Shown piece after piece: positions 11,650 to 22,967 of a stretch of DNA of 64,000 nucleotides. Origin of the DNA: Ipomoea triloba (taxonomy: Eukaryota > Streptophyta > Magnoliopsida > Solanales > Convolvulaceae). The position numbers were made by a program, and so were the translations under genes. The first letter of the stretch is position 1. The number at the start of each line of letters is the position of its first letter. The notes beneath the pieces are model-generated. The model was not told the DNA's origin. It was given only the letters and a program-made list of their open reading frames with translations, and did not search any database. The stretch spans positions 2,811,738 to 2,875,737 of the forward strand of contig NC_044917.1 in assembly GCF_003576645.1 (NCBI RefSeq), given 5' to 3'.

Positions 11650-13990
11650 TTAGATTTTTGTCTGCAGAATGTAGTTTCTCGTTCGGGCTGAACAGAAAAG
11701 GGCGATGACACAACCATAAAAACTTACAAAAGCACTAATGCAGAAGACCCAAACTGAGATTGGACCGTCGTCCATGTCTTCAAACGTTCTCCCATGTTTC
11801 ACTGCAAAGTTTTTTGTCCTACACCCGTCACTGGGTGACTCCACACACAGGTCTGGGTTGCCAGCAAACGCTCCTGGGAATCTCCAGTACCCCTGCTTAC
11901 GAGGAACAATTCCAGAGAAACAGTTAAACGACAGGTTCAAAATTGTCAAATTCCCAAGGCTGGATATATTTTCAGGAATTTGACCAGATAAGGAATTGTG
12001 TGACAAATCCAGGGCCTTTAAATTCTGCATCCTCCCTAAGCTTCCCGGAACTTGACCATCAAGAAAATTACGTGACAAATTCAAGTACTCCAAACCACGC
12101 AGGTCGAATAGGCTCTCTGGGATTTCACCGTGCAGCAAATTACCCGAGAGATCAATTCCAATTACGGTTGAGAGGTCGTAGTTGAAGCTCAATTCAGTTT
12201 TGTCAGCTACAATCACAGAAGTCTTTATACTTAGCTCACGGAATGAAATCAACGGTGTTGAAAGGAAACGTCTCCCAACATCATTGTTGTTGAAATTCAA
12301 ACTAGTGTTAGAGTTAACATCGGGAATATAGCCAGAGAACTTGTTGCCAGAAAAGTCCAGGGTGTTGATCCCTGGAAACGCGAATAACCAGCTAGGAAGA
12401 GCTCCACTGAACTTGTTCTGAGAAAGGGAGAGATATCTCAGGTTAGACCATTTGGTAATCGCATCACTAAGAGACCCCGAGAGACTGTTGGAACTGAAAT
12501 CCACCACTTCCAAAGACTTACACCCCGCCAAAGTCAGTGGGATCTCCCCAGAAATCCCGTTGTTGCTTATATCAAGTATCTTCAAACTATCCAACGCATC
12601 AAGCTCCGGCTGAATTTCACCCGAAAGATTGTTGCTGTTCAGCATCAGAGCGAGCAGCTGGAAACAGCCAACAATGTTCAAAGGGATTGAACCTGAGAGC
12701 AGGTTATGCGACAGATCAATCACCTGCAGATAGGTCAAGTTCCCAATCCTCTCGGGTATCTCCCCAGTAAGACAATTGTACGAAAGAAACAACCCCTGCA
12801 GGCTCTTCAATTCAGTGATTGCCACGGGAATAACACCCGAGAATCGATTGTGTGACAAGTCTAGCAGCAAAAGCCCCGACTTCTCAGGCGCCTCAACAAC
12901 CTTGCTTGGAAGATTGCCAGACAGCTCATTGAAACTCAGGTCCAACACAATCAACTTCTCCGAGAACACAAACCTGGGAGAAATCCCATATCTCAACCCA
13001 TTAAACGACAAATTCAGCTGTGTCAATCCTCTAAGGCTAGAGATACAAGTCGGAATCCCTCCCACAAGAGAGTTATTAGCTAAATTAAGGACTGAAAGAG
13101 AGTCTTTCAGAGAAGAGAAACAAGGCAAAGTACCAGAGAAGCCATTAGACTCAAGGTTCAAATACTCCATTCCTTGGCGAAAATCGCCCACTTTCCCCAC
13201 CAAATTATTGTGTGCTAAATCCAACAACTTCAACGACGCCAATAACAAGAGGCTCTCCGGTATCTCCCCGCGAAAGCCATTGAAACCTAAACTAAGCTTC
13301 TCCAGTTTGGTCGAAAAATTCCCCATCCACACCGGGATTTCACCGCTCAACATGTTATTCCCGACGTCGAGATCAATCAACTGGCTCAAATTCTCAAGCG
13401 CGCCGGGAATTTCACCGGAAAACGCATTATAGCTGAGATCTAAAGTCCTGAGATTCAACAACTCACCAAAACACGCGGGAATCGAACCACTGAAGCTATT
13501 GCGAGACAGCAAAAGGGTTTCCAGAAATGTAAGATTGCATAGAGAGGAATGAACCTGGAATTAGAGTGGAAACAATAAATTGATTCACTAAATAGGGAAA
13601 ATACCAGCAATTCTGGACCAAAACTACAGGAGAGAAAATATAACAAACTAGACTAAATCAACATAATAAAGGAATCAAATATATACAGATGCTACTCCTT
13701 AATACCTGGCCTGACAAGTTGAGGCCGGTGAGGTCGAGGATGGTGACTCTTCCGGTCTGATTAGACCGGGTGACACCGGTCCAGTTGAACCCGCCGTCCT
13801 CCCAGCTCGACAGGCTGTGAAACGGGTCTTGAAGCTGCGATTTGAACAGCAGGAGCGAAGCCATGTCGTCCTCTTGAAGCTGAAGAAGGGCAGAAAAGGT
13901 AGAATTTCCGGCGTTATTGAAAGGGAACCCCAACCCAGAAAGAGTTGCAGATAGCAGCAAGAAGAAGGAGAAGAAAAAATGGAGTGGCAT
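11650..13990 (-). CDS. CLV2: CLAVATA2-type leucine-rich repeat receptor-like protein
   Basis: Two exons, 13990-13706 and 13554-11650, with a 151-bp GT-AG intron after LNLSGQ; 729 residues. In order: a signal peptide starting MPLHFFFSFFLLLSATLSG, an N-cap ending in DPFHSLSSWEDGGFNWTG, about 20 plant extracellular LRRs (LxLSxNxLSGxIP), an island segment near SNTSLNFNNNDVGRRF, further LRRs, an acidic juxtamembrane stretch (TFEDMDDG), one membrane span (VWVFCISAFVSFYGCVIALF) and a short tail ending ARTRNYILQTKI. It has no kinase domain. The tail and the FPGAFAGNPDLCVESPS segment match Arabidopsis CLV2 (720 residues) as I remember it. CLV2 pairs with the pseudokinase CORYNE in CLE peptide signalling at meristems. 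The start at 13990 gives a signal peptide at once; an in-frame ATG at 14083 would bury it. The usual paired N-cap cysteines are missing. Confidence 0.87.
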
Positions 13991-15057
13991 GTTTGGTAAA
14001 TTCAAGGGTTTAAGAGGTCTAAAATGCAAAACCCATCTTCCTCCTCGTCTTAGAACATGGAGTTGTTGGGTGTTTGGAATCAAAGTAGCTACTGGGCAGA
14101 GACGAATGAGAATCGTTACTCCACTCCCATTAAAGAACCAACATTCTTTCTTGATTTGTGAATTTTCTTCTTCTTTTTTTTTTTTTTATAATAAAAAAAA
14201 TTACTGTGTATTTTATTTAGTTTTATTTGCGCCGAGGCGCCTTTTTGCTTTTCCTTTTCCGTATTGAAATGACTATTTCACCCCCACGACACTTTCGGTG
14301 CCAAAGATTCTCTTGGGCCGGGAAGAACATACTTCTGTACCATTTCCATGTCTGACCCAACTGGTTTTGACATATGGGTGGGCTTGATTTGGTTGGTTTC
14401 TTTTAAATTATTTTCTAATTAAATGTTACTGTTTTTTTTTTAAATAAAATTAACCAATCAACTAGAATCACACAATAATATTATATTATGTCTATAGAGT
14501 AGAAGCGAGTGACAAAACACTACCTCATAGATTCATGTTGGATAGGAATTTAACACTAAGGAATCAATAGTGTCAAAGTAGAACTCGACTTTGGTTAAGT
14601 TGGAAAATATACATGTATAATGTATAACTTGGGTGGCATTTTGACTCTACGTTAACTACAAAAATAAAATATTAATTGCTAGATACAACAAACCTTATCA
14701 GTTCAATAATTCATGCCTAATGTATAAGGTAGTTATTATAAAATTTGTTTATATTTTATGATTGTATTTACTTTTTGTCCTTTAAGTTATTAATGATATT
14801 GTAAATATCGTTATTCTTTTAACAAAATATTATAGACAAAATTTGAAACGCTAGTTATAGATTAGGGAAGAAAAGTGAATATGATAGTACAATTATTTTA
14901 TAACTTAAGGACAAAAAGTTCAATTTTCACTTAAATACATCCTTGTCTAAAATTTGGGTGCCAGACTGGCAAGCATGAATCCAGAAAGGACCAGAATCCC
15001 TCACAACCATCGCTGTAGCTTCCCAAAATTGTCTACAATATATATTGAACTTCTAAG
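13991..15057. other. Upstream region of the CLV2-like gene
   Basis: It runs from the CLV2-like start codon to the target site of the Copia element. It is AT-rich with poly-T and poly-A runs around 14165-14200 and 14430. It presumably contains the promoter; no discrete element can be assigned with confidence. Confidence 0.4.
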
Positions 15058-15513
15058 TGTTATGAAACAAAACAAAATGGTGGATGTCCAAGCTATGATT
15101 CGAACCTTGGACCTCTTGCTTAAAACTCAAGGCTTAATCCACTTTGCTACTACTACCATTGATGATTAAAGGGAGAACATTTAATACCTAAATGTTTCCT
15201 GGAAAGCTAGATGAAGCTAGTCCCAGATGAAGACAAAAGCTATGGTTTAGGGGGAATCGATCCCGTGACCATAGGGCGGCAAGAGACTCTAGGCTTTTGA
15301 CAAAGCCAGCAGAGCTAAGCAACACATGTGAATCATTCCTGTACACCTTATATTTATTTATTCATTTCGGGGTATTATAAATACCCCCCCTTCACTCCCT
15401 GTAAACAAGATCAGAGAAAATCATCAATGCAGTGCTTCATCCTCCATTCCAAATTTCTGTTCTTCATTTTCATTTCTTCATATTATCATAGTTATAATAA
15501 TTATTTTACAACA
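15058..15513 (+). repeat. 5' LTR of the Copia-type element
   Basis: It has TG...CA termini and is 456 bp, the same length as its partner. A TATA-like GTATTATAAATACC at about 15370-15386 is the likely promoter. It is preceded by the target duplication CTAAG. Confidence 0.95.
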
Positions 15514-15539
15514 CGTTATCAGCACGAGTGCTCTACCCA

Positions 15540-16060
15540 AACCCACAACAATCACTTCCACCATTTTTTCCGGTGAACACCATTTTTTCCGGCGAAAACC
15601 AAACCCACGCCACCATTTTTCCCGGCCAAAAACAAAAATGAAAAACAACAGCAAATCCATGTCGTACTCCGGCGAACTCCGTCGCAACCACCACCGCCGG
15701 AACGCTCCATGTCGCACACCACCGACGCAACCACTACGGTGGTTGGTAGCAGCGAACGTAGTAGCTTCGCGATCCATGAACCTCCGTTCCTCCGCTTCTC
15801 GACCGGCGGCAAGATAACGGCGGACATGGCGATAGCAGCCTCTATCTCCCGCCGTTCGTGAACAGCAGACGATGACGAGTTTCCTCTGGCGGCGGAGTTG
15901 GTTCCGCCGACGACGCTGTCCGACTTTCATCTTCTTCATACGATGCCGGCGACGAGCGATAGAGGAGTTGACGAACGACAAAGATGGCCGGCGTCAAGCT
16001 CGATCTCTTTCTCTCTCTCTCACGAGTCACGGACGAAGAAGATGATGGACTAACAGTGTT
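15540..16060. other. GC-rich leader of the Copia-type element
   Basis: Between the 5' LTR and the degraded coding part lies a CCGGCGA-rich stretch, much richer in G+C than the rest. It leaves long open frames only on the minus strand (up to 167 codons, 15478-15981). Their Arg-rich translations resemble no protein I know, so I read them as a composition effect. It looks like an untranslated or former gag leader. Confidence 0.4.
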
Positions 16061-17385
16061 TCTTGGTTTCTTATTCATATTATATATATACATATAATAT
16101 TATATAATGGGTTTGTTGATTGAAGTTGCAGAAAATGGCAGTAATGGAGGGAGTGATGATGCAAAGTTGATGATAATGAAGATGAAATGGGTTGTGTTGC
16201 TGTTGTTGATTGATGAAAGGAGGATGAGACAAATAAAATAAAAACAAAAGAAAAAGTTGAAGAGGAAAACATGGTGGAGTGTCTGCCAAAAGAAAGAATA
16301 TGACAAAAAGACAAAAGAAAATTTGTCTATCCGCACATGGCTTATCTTTAGGATGCATTCTGCCTAACCCACATATATCCTATTTAATATATATTTGTTT
16401 ATTTGATGGCAGGGAACTACTAAACGGAATTGAGTGCGGTAGTACACTGGAAATTAAATGTTGGAATATAATTTCGGAGATTTTGACCATACTCCGTTAA
16501 GGTTTGCCGCCTCATCATATTTTAATATGACAAAATATTATTCATGTCTACATGCCATATATATCGATATGATAGTTGTTATGTGCAATGATTATTTTGT
16601 GTACTAGTTGTATATTATTAGGAATTGATCATATTTCCTAAAATTATCTTTATGGCATGATAGACTATATATTTGCATGATATTTAATTTTTGAGAGCAT
16701 AATTGAATATTGTCACAAACTTTTTAGAGATCATCATTTCATGATGAGGTATATGAATATTATGTGACAATTGTTTTTGTATCAATTTGCTCCCTTATGG
16801 ATTATAGCTATATGTCATGAGAAATATATGCATTATCACATCATGGGATAAATATAGATAATTGTGTGCATGCTATTTACAATATCATGAGGATATTGTG
16901 ATACATGACATAAATATTTTTGCTATAAGAATGCATCATATCATTTTTGATTGGATCCAAGAACAATAAGAAAAATGTATGTGTTGAGTATAGTGCAACC
17001 ACACATACAATACGTGAGCAAAAGAATTTTTGCACACTGAATAAGGAAGGGCTCTCTAGTAGAGCTGACCAATATATTATTGTCTGGATCTAATATAACT
17101 TTGCCCAGAAGGTAAACTTATAGCACTAATTTTATTTGTCACCCCTCGGTATAAATCTTAGATTGATTATGAATATTTGATCCACAGTCCTTAAATCAAT
17201 CCCTGAAGGATTGCTATGATCAATAAAGTCATAATCTTCGATCTATTGACTAAATCTGAGATTTTATGATGGTGAATCTCTCTGAATATGACCAGTATAA
17301 TATAGTATTGTTTCACACGTGAAACTATATTAGAAGAACTATAGGAAGACAATATTAAGACTCCATTGAATTTTAAAGGTAATAA

Positions 17386-17500
17386 TCTTGTACTCCAGTA
17401 GAAGTACACGATTGACCTTGTACTCCAGTAGAAGTACATAATTAACCTTGTACTCTGGTAGAAGTACATGAGTAACATTGTACTCTAGTAGAAGTGCATG
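17386..17500. repeat. 30-bp tandem repeat inside the Copia-type element
   Basis: Four consecutive 30-bp units carry CTTGTACTCCAGTAGAAGTA with small changes. A fifth isolated unit lies near 17550. Each contains a near-palindrome bounded by GTAC. Confidence 0.85.
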
Positions 17501-19087
17501 GAAAATCATACTAAATAATGTGAGTCTTATTGTCTTCTATATGATGGTCATATTGTACTCCAGTAGTAGTACATGACAAAATTATGCTAAGTGTTTTTGA
17601 AGGAGTATTATTCTCCGAATTCTAAACCTTCACACTTGGCAATACGATTGGACATTGGGATATTTTCTAATAAGGTCCGGAAGACCTCGAACAGGGAATG
17701 ACCTTTGGGTGACTAATGACACGATTAATGAATGAAGTCTGCAACTTCTATCTTTAGCATTATGCTATATGCTTGAAAGTCAGAAGTGAATCACATCATG
17801 ATGGTTTGCCTGAAGCAAACAAGTTATGCATTTAAATAATCTCATCATCCGTGAATTTATTTGGCATTTATCCTCCATATGATTATTTGAATAGCATTCA
17901 TAATGCATATCATATTCAAATACATGTGAATGCATTACATTACTTAGTAAATGATTTAGCCATATGACATTATACATGTTATATGTTTGCATATTTTTTT
18001 TGTGCAATTCTTTTAAAATTTTATAAGACCCAAATTGTTTTGGCATGAGAAATTGGGTCGCTTTGGGCAAGCATAATGAGTCAGATATTTTTGGGGATAT
18101 CAAAGGATATCAAACTTAATTGAATCAAGATCTGACTCACTGCATATCATGATTATTCCCCCATACACCTAGTACGTACGTGATAAACATTTCCCAAATC
18201 TGCGTTTATATTCTTAGTATGCAGTCTATTTTACTATATCACCACCATAGCGTATCTCTAAGGGCTATTGAATGAAACTAGGTATATATATATATATGAC
18301 AATCATAGAACTCCGTCTGATTGTCTAAATACCTAGAGCCTATTATAAGGGATCAATAGATACGCTGATTGCATACTTAATGAAGATCGGTTCTCGGCAT
18401 TAGGGGGAGATAAGGCCCAAATTTAATAAAAATGCCGAGAAGTTCCATGGAATGGAAAAATCTTCATTAGTTAAATCCACGTACTAGTTATACTGAACCA
18501 GAAGTTCAGAAGATAATCTATTTGCAATATTAGCAAATAATCTGCCAAATATATATACTGATCATGCTGATCAGAAAAGAGTGACTAGGTCTTATATTTA
18601 ATTCCCAATTTAGATCGTATATCTCTACTGATACTCCTTGACACACCAGAAGTGTAGGAGGTCTATCAGTTTATGAGATAAGGAACACAATACTAGATCT
18701 AGTAAAGAAACATTACCACTCTTATCTTGATGAGAATAATGTCCTGAAGACGTTCGTCCAGATGATGAAAACCCTAGTAAAGTGTACCGGTCAAACGTAA
18801 TACTAGGGATGCGGAACGCCAGATCCTAATATCTTTGGGAAATGTCAACGATCTGGTTAATTTAGAAATTGTCATGAATGTGGGAGAAAATAATAATAGT
18901 TGTCGACAACACGAGCCTATATAATTGCTCATTTAAATAAACTGGATCCAGGTGAGGTGCTAGAAGCATCCTCATTATTGAATATTTAAAAGAGCAATTA
19001 AGGCATAGCTCAACTCGCTAAATACATTCTCTTTATAACACACACCATAAGGAGTTGCTCTACTCAGGCTGAGAAGATTACTTAGTA

Positions 19088-19170
19088 GGTGAGCAATCCT
19101 GACGAGGAATTGCCCTACTTTGTAAAATATATATAATGGGTGAGCAATCCTGACGAGGAATTGCCCCATG
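19088..19170. repeat. Two-copy ~50-bp direct repeat in the Copia-type element
   Basis: The text GTGAGCAATCCTGACGAGG occurs at about 19089 and again at about 19140 with similar flanks. It is part of the repeat-rich, non-coding interior. Confidence 0.7.
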
Positions 19171-19737
19171 AAAATTATATGAAAGGTGAGCACCCTGAAT
19201 ATGTGTGTTTACACGAAAGAGAAATGAGAATGATGAGGTGGTATAATATAAAGCGAGTTTTGTAGCTCATGGTTCACGCAGAGACCCTTGATTGATTTTT
19301 AATCTCCCACGTAGGATGACATTAAGTTCCGCTACATAACATCATTGGCAGAATGATAAAATTAGATGTGCAGTTGATAAACGTCATGACCGCATAATTA
19401 TGGGTCATTAGACTGAGTAATTTCCTTCTTGAAGAAGGAAATGAATATGAGTATATTACGTGTCATTATGTGATCTTTAAAGGGTTGCGACTGGAGAAGT
19501 TACTCTCTCAAGTAGTAGGGTAATGAGCCAGAAGTGTTCTTTAAAGGGTTGCTAATGAGCGTGGAGTTGCTACATTTGATAATGTTAGCTCATGCCTAAA
19601 AGACGGAATTTTTGAACGAAAGGCTTGGGAAACCCCAAGTATTATCTCGACCTGAAGATCGAGCTTCTTCTTGAAGAAGTTTTTATACACCAGTTAGCCT
19701 ACTTGAAAAATGCCTTGAATATGAATAAGTATCATTT

Positions 19738-19845
19738 AACGGTTATATCTCTTGAAGTAGATAAAGTACCCGTTTAGACTCATGATACTTATCACACTAA
19801 CGGTTGTATCTCTTGAAGTAGATAAAGAACCGTATAAGCTCAATG
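19738..19845. repeat. Two-copy direct repeat (TATCTCTTGAAGTAGATAAAG) in the Copia-type element
   Basis: A block AACGGTT(A/G)TATCTCTTG plus following AGTAGATAAAG is present twice about 60 bp apart, in the degraded pol portion. Confidence 0.7.
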
Positions 19846-20429
19846 AGTATAATAAGGATATCAAAAGTCCATTAATTCATTATCATTGGAGCACCATATA
19901 GGGACCAGAAGTTCCATAATCGCATCAGGTCTGATATTTTATATGCGATGAAATTTATAGCAACATTTAGTGCTTCTCCTATAATGAAATATTGGAACAG
20001 TGTTTAACATATCCTCCAATATCTTTGAGTTACAAAAGATTTTGGCATTTATGTGAGAAACCAATATATGGTTTTTAATGGGCTACTTGGGTACTGGCTA
20101 TTATTATTTGATCCCAACGATGCCAAATCCCCAAAACTGGTTATACTAGATTTTATCACCATTGTCTTATAAGGAGACAATAAAGATAGTGTTGCATCTA
20201 TAATAAATGGGTATATTATGATGTAAGTATTATACCCACGTGAGCTCTAGAAGAGTCACGGGATTATTCACCCCATTAATAATTGGACATATTTGTTCAC
20301 AAAATCCCTTTCTATATTTTGGAGGTATATTTCATATAAGGGATTTGAAGAATGTTATCTTCAGGGGGAGTATCATTTACTTGAAGTATGAATATTATGC
20401 CCTGAAGTTTATATTGGGGTTATGGTTGC

Positions 20430-20975
20430 ACTCTTTTTCCCTTAGCTAAGTTTTTTCCCACTGGGTTTTCTTAGCGTAAGGTTTTTAATGAGGCAACCGG
20501 TGCAACACATAATTTAACATATATCATGTACTCTTTTCCTCATTAGGTTTTTCCCACTGGGTTTTTCTAATGAGGTTTTTAACGAGGCATGAGTATGGTA
20601 TAGTAATCCTGAAGATTATACACTAAAAGTTTATGGCTGGTTATCCTGAAGATTAAACCCTGAAGGTCATGAATGTTTTATGGTTGTACTCTTTTTCCCT
20701 TAGCTAAGTTTTTTCCCACTGGGTTTTCTTAGCCTAAGGTTTTTAATGAGGCAACCTTATATAACATATGTTTTTGAAATACATCATGTACTCTTTTTCC
20801 CTTGACTAGGTTTTTTCCTATAGGGTTTTCCTAGCAATGTTTTTAATGAGGCATGAGTACTTGATCTTCAATGATGTCTTTATCAGGGGGAGCATATATT
20901 GTACTCTTTTTCCCTTACCCAAAGTTTTTATTCCCACCGGGTTTTTTTCTTTGGTAAGGTTTTTAACGAGGCAAT
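20430..20975 (+). repeat. Five-copy 3' module preceding the polypurine tract
   Basis: Five copies of a 60-75 bp module start at about 20430, 20530, 20687, 20790 and 20901. Each reads TACTCTTTTTCCCTT, then a variable part, CCCACTGGGTTTT, another variable part and GGTTTTTAA(T/C)GAGGCA. They lie between the dead pol end and the 3' LTR. The repeated, partly self-complementary text suggests a structured 3' untranslated RNA region. Confidence 0.8.
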
Positions 20976-21008
20976 ATAGTGTTCATCCTTTGGACATCCA
21001 AGGGGGAG

Positions 21009-21464
21009 TGTTATGAAACAAAACAAAATGGTGGATGTCCAAGCTATGATTCGAACTTTGGACCTCTTGCTTAAAACTCAAGGCTTAATCCACTTTGCTA
21101 CTACTACCATTGATGATTAAAGGGAGAACATTTAATACCTAAATGTTTCCTGGAAAGCTAGATGAAGCTAGTCCCAGATGAAGACAAAAGCTATGGTTTA
21201 GGGGGAATCGATCCCGTGACCATAGGGCGGCAAGAGACTCTAGGCTTTTGACAAAGCCAGCAGAGCTAAGCAACACATGTGAATCATTCCTGTACACCTT
21301 ATATTTATTTATTCATTTCGGGGTATTATAAATACCCCCCCTTCACTCCCTGTAAACAAGATCAGAGAAAATCATCAATGCAGTGCTTCATCCTCCATTC
21401 CAAATTTCTGTTCTTCATTTTCATTTCTTCATATTATCATAGTTATAATAATTATTTTACAACA
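21009..21464 (+). repeat. 3' LTR of the Copia-type element
   Basis: 456 bp, identical to the 5' LTR except for one C-to-T difference early in the repeat (CGAACTTTGG against CGAACCTTGG). It is preceded by the polypurine tract and followed by the target duplication CTAAG at 21465-21469. Confidence 0.95.
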
Positions 21465-21535
21465 CTAAGATTATTATTTCCAGCAAGAAACAATTTTTTT
21501 TTTTTGAAAACCAAGAAACAATTAATTGAAACTTA

Positions 21536-21836
21536 GGTTGTGTTTGGTTGGTGGGTTTAAGCATAAGGAATGGGTATGAAAGTGATTGCTTGTGTTTAGT
21601 TGATAGGTTTTGTGAATGCTACTATGAGTTTGGAATACCCTATTAATGACAAAACTCATACCCTTATTAAATAAGGGTTTCATTTCCCTTCCTCCTTTCT
21701 TCCCCAACTATTAATAATCATTTCCATTCCACCCAACTACCAAACATTTTAAATACTATCACCAAAACCCATTACCATTACCAAGTATTTGATACTCATT
21801 CCGATTCCGATTCCCGTGTGCGAACCAAACGCACCC
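21536..21836. mobile_element. Tourist/PIF-Harbinger-type MITE
   Basis: A 301-bp element with imperfect terminal inverted repeats (GGTTGTGTTTGGTTGG at the left, GGGTGCGTTTGGTTCG as reverse complement of the right). It is flanked by TTA on both sides (21533-21535 and 21837-21839), the target preference of this superfamily. There is no coding capacity. Confidence 0.8.
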
Positions 21837-21839
21837 TTA

Positions 21840-22967
21840 ATAATACCTTTTGTCTTATGATTATCATATTGTCGGAGGTGGACATCAATAGTACGACTCT
21901 GCCTTACATAGCAATGATAGTATAGTATGCTTCCAAAGTTAGGATTTTATTTGCAAAAAAAATTTTAAAAAAACTTATAAGAAATTATAAAATCGTTACT
22001 CGAAAGTCCATCCGAATAAATTTTTCTTTATGTATCACTAATAAGGATAATGCTGATTGTAATAAATATTGTATCGTCTAATCTAATTTTTTATAATAAT
22101 TTATGATGAAAATGATTGATTTGTGAGTTTTAGTTACAATTACAATAACAACAACAAACATCACACCTTCAACATTTATTTACATATTTATCATCTATTT
22201 CAAATTATTAGATTATACGTGTTACAAATTATATACAAATTGCATAAAATCTCGTGTAAAAATTTTAATATTATTTATATATTTTATGTTTTTATTAAAA
22301 TAATAATAAAGTAACAAGTAAAATCTTTCGTAGTGTTTATTGTATGAACTTAAACAGATAAAACACGTTTTAAAATGGCTAAAAAGAATATGTGGATGTT
22401 TTTTTTTAAATAAATTATAAATTAAGAAATTTGTTTTATGGGAGTAATTGATGAAAATCCTGTGTTTTCAAAAAATAAATAAATAAATAAAAATGATGAA
22501 AATCCTGTTTTGTGAGTTTACCTGATATAGTAAAATGATGAGATATCGGATCAATGATTGACGACCAGACAAAAGCTGTTTGACTCCATTCTCATCTCTC
22601 TGCATTTCATTCATTCACATCTCTGGATTCCGGATTCCCTTTTGCCATTTGAAACAACTGAGGATTGCTGCTTGCACATGGGCCAAACCCTTATCATCTC
22701 CGCAAGATCATCTTCCTCGTTGATCTATGGCCTATCCTCCTCTTCTTAGTCCTCCTGCTGCTGCTGTTACTATCGCTGCTCTCTTCACATTTCTCCTCAC
22801 TCCTTTTCATCTCCTCCTCATCTTCCTCCATTCCCTCTTATAGCGTGAAGATCGGAGTTTTAGAACCGACTTCACTCTCAAATCTGGTCGGAGAGTCGAC
22901 TCGGATTCGGACTCGGGTTAGGTCTGATTTGGAAATAGTTTAGTGTTGTTGTTGTTACTATTGGAAA
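21840..22967. other. Upstream region and 5' UTR of the CBSX6-like gene
   Basis: An AT-rich stretch gives way at about 22560 to a CT-rich leader typical of a plant 5' UTR. A short ATG-started upstream frame (22678-22749, 23 codons plus stop) lies in the probable leader. No other gene is recognised. Confidence 0.45.

Larger units (their letters stand above)
15058..21464 (+). mobile_element. Complete, non-coding Copia-type LTR retrotransposon (6407 bp)
   Basis: Two 456-bp LTRs bound the element. They begin TGTTATG and end TTACAACA, and the 5-bp target duplication CTAAG is at 15053-15057 and 21465-21469. A polypurine tract AAGGGGGAG abuts the 3' LTR, fixing the plus orientation. The 5' LTR is followed by GTTATCAGCACGAG, a text I associate with plant Copia elements rather than the canonical TGGTATCAGAGC site. 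No long plus-strand frame survives inside, but a stop-ridden translation near 19930-20150 still reads RSDILYAMKFIATFSASP, then YWNSV and VTKDFGI, the end of a Copia reverse transcriptase/RNase H region. The LTRs differ at one base (15107 C, 21058 T, approximately), so the insertion is very recent although pol is dead. It was probably mobilised in trans. Confidence 0.92.

Noticed and set aside
12776..13432. A 218-codon open frame antisense to the CLV2-like gene
   Set aside because: It lies fully within the LRR exon; the repeated LRR codons keep the opposite strand open. It has no independent protein character.
22665..22943. A 92-codon frame in the CBSX6 leader
   Set aside because: It begins with TTG, not ATG; the hydrophobic run comes from the CT-rich leader.
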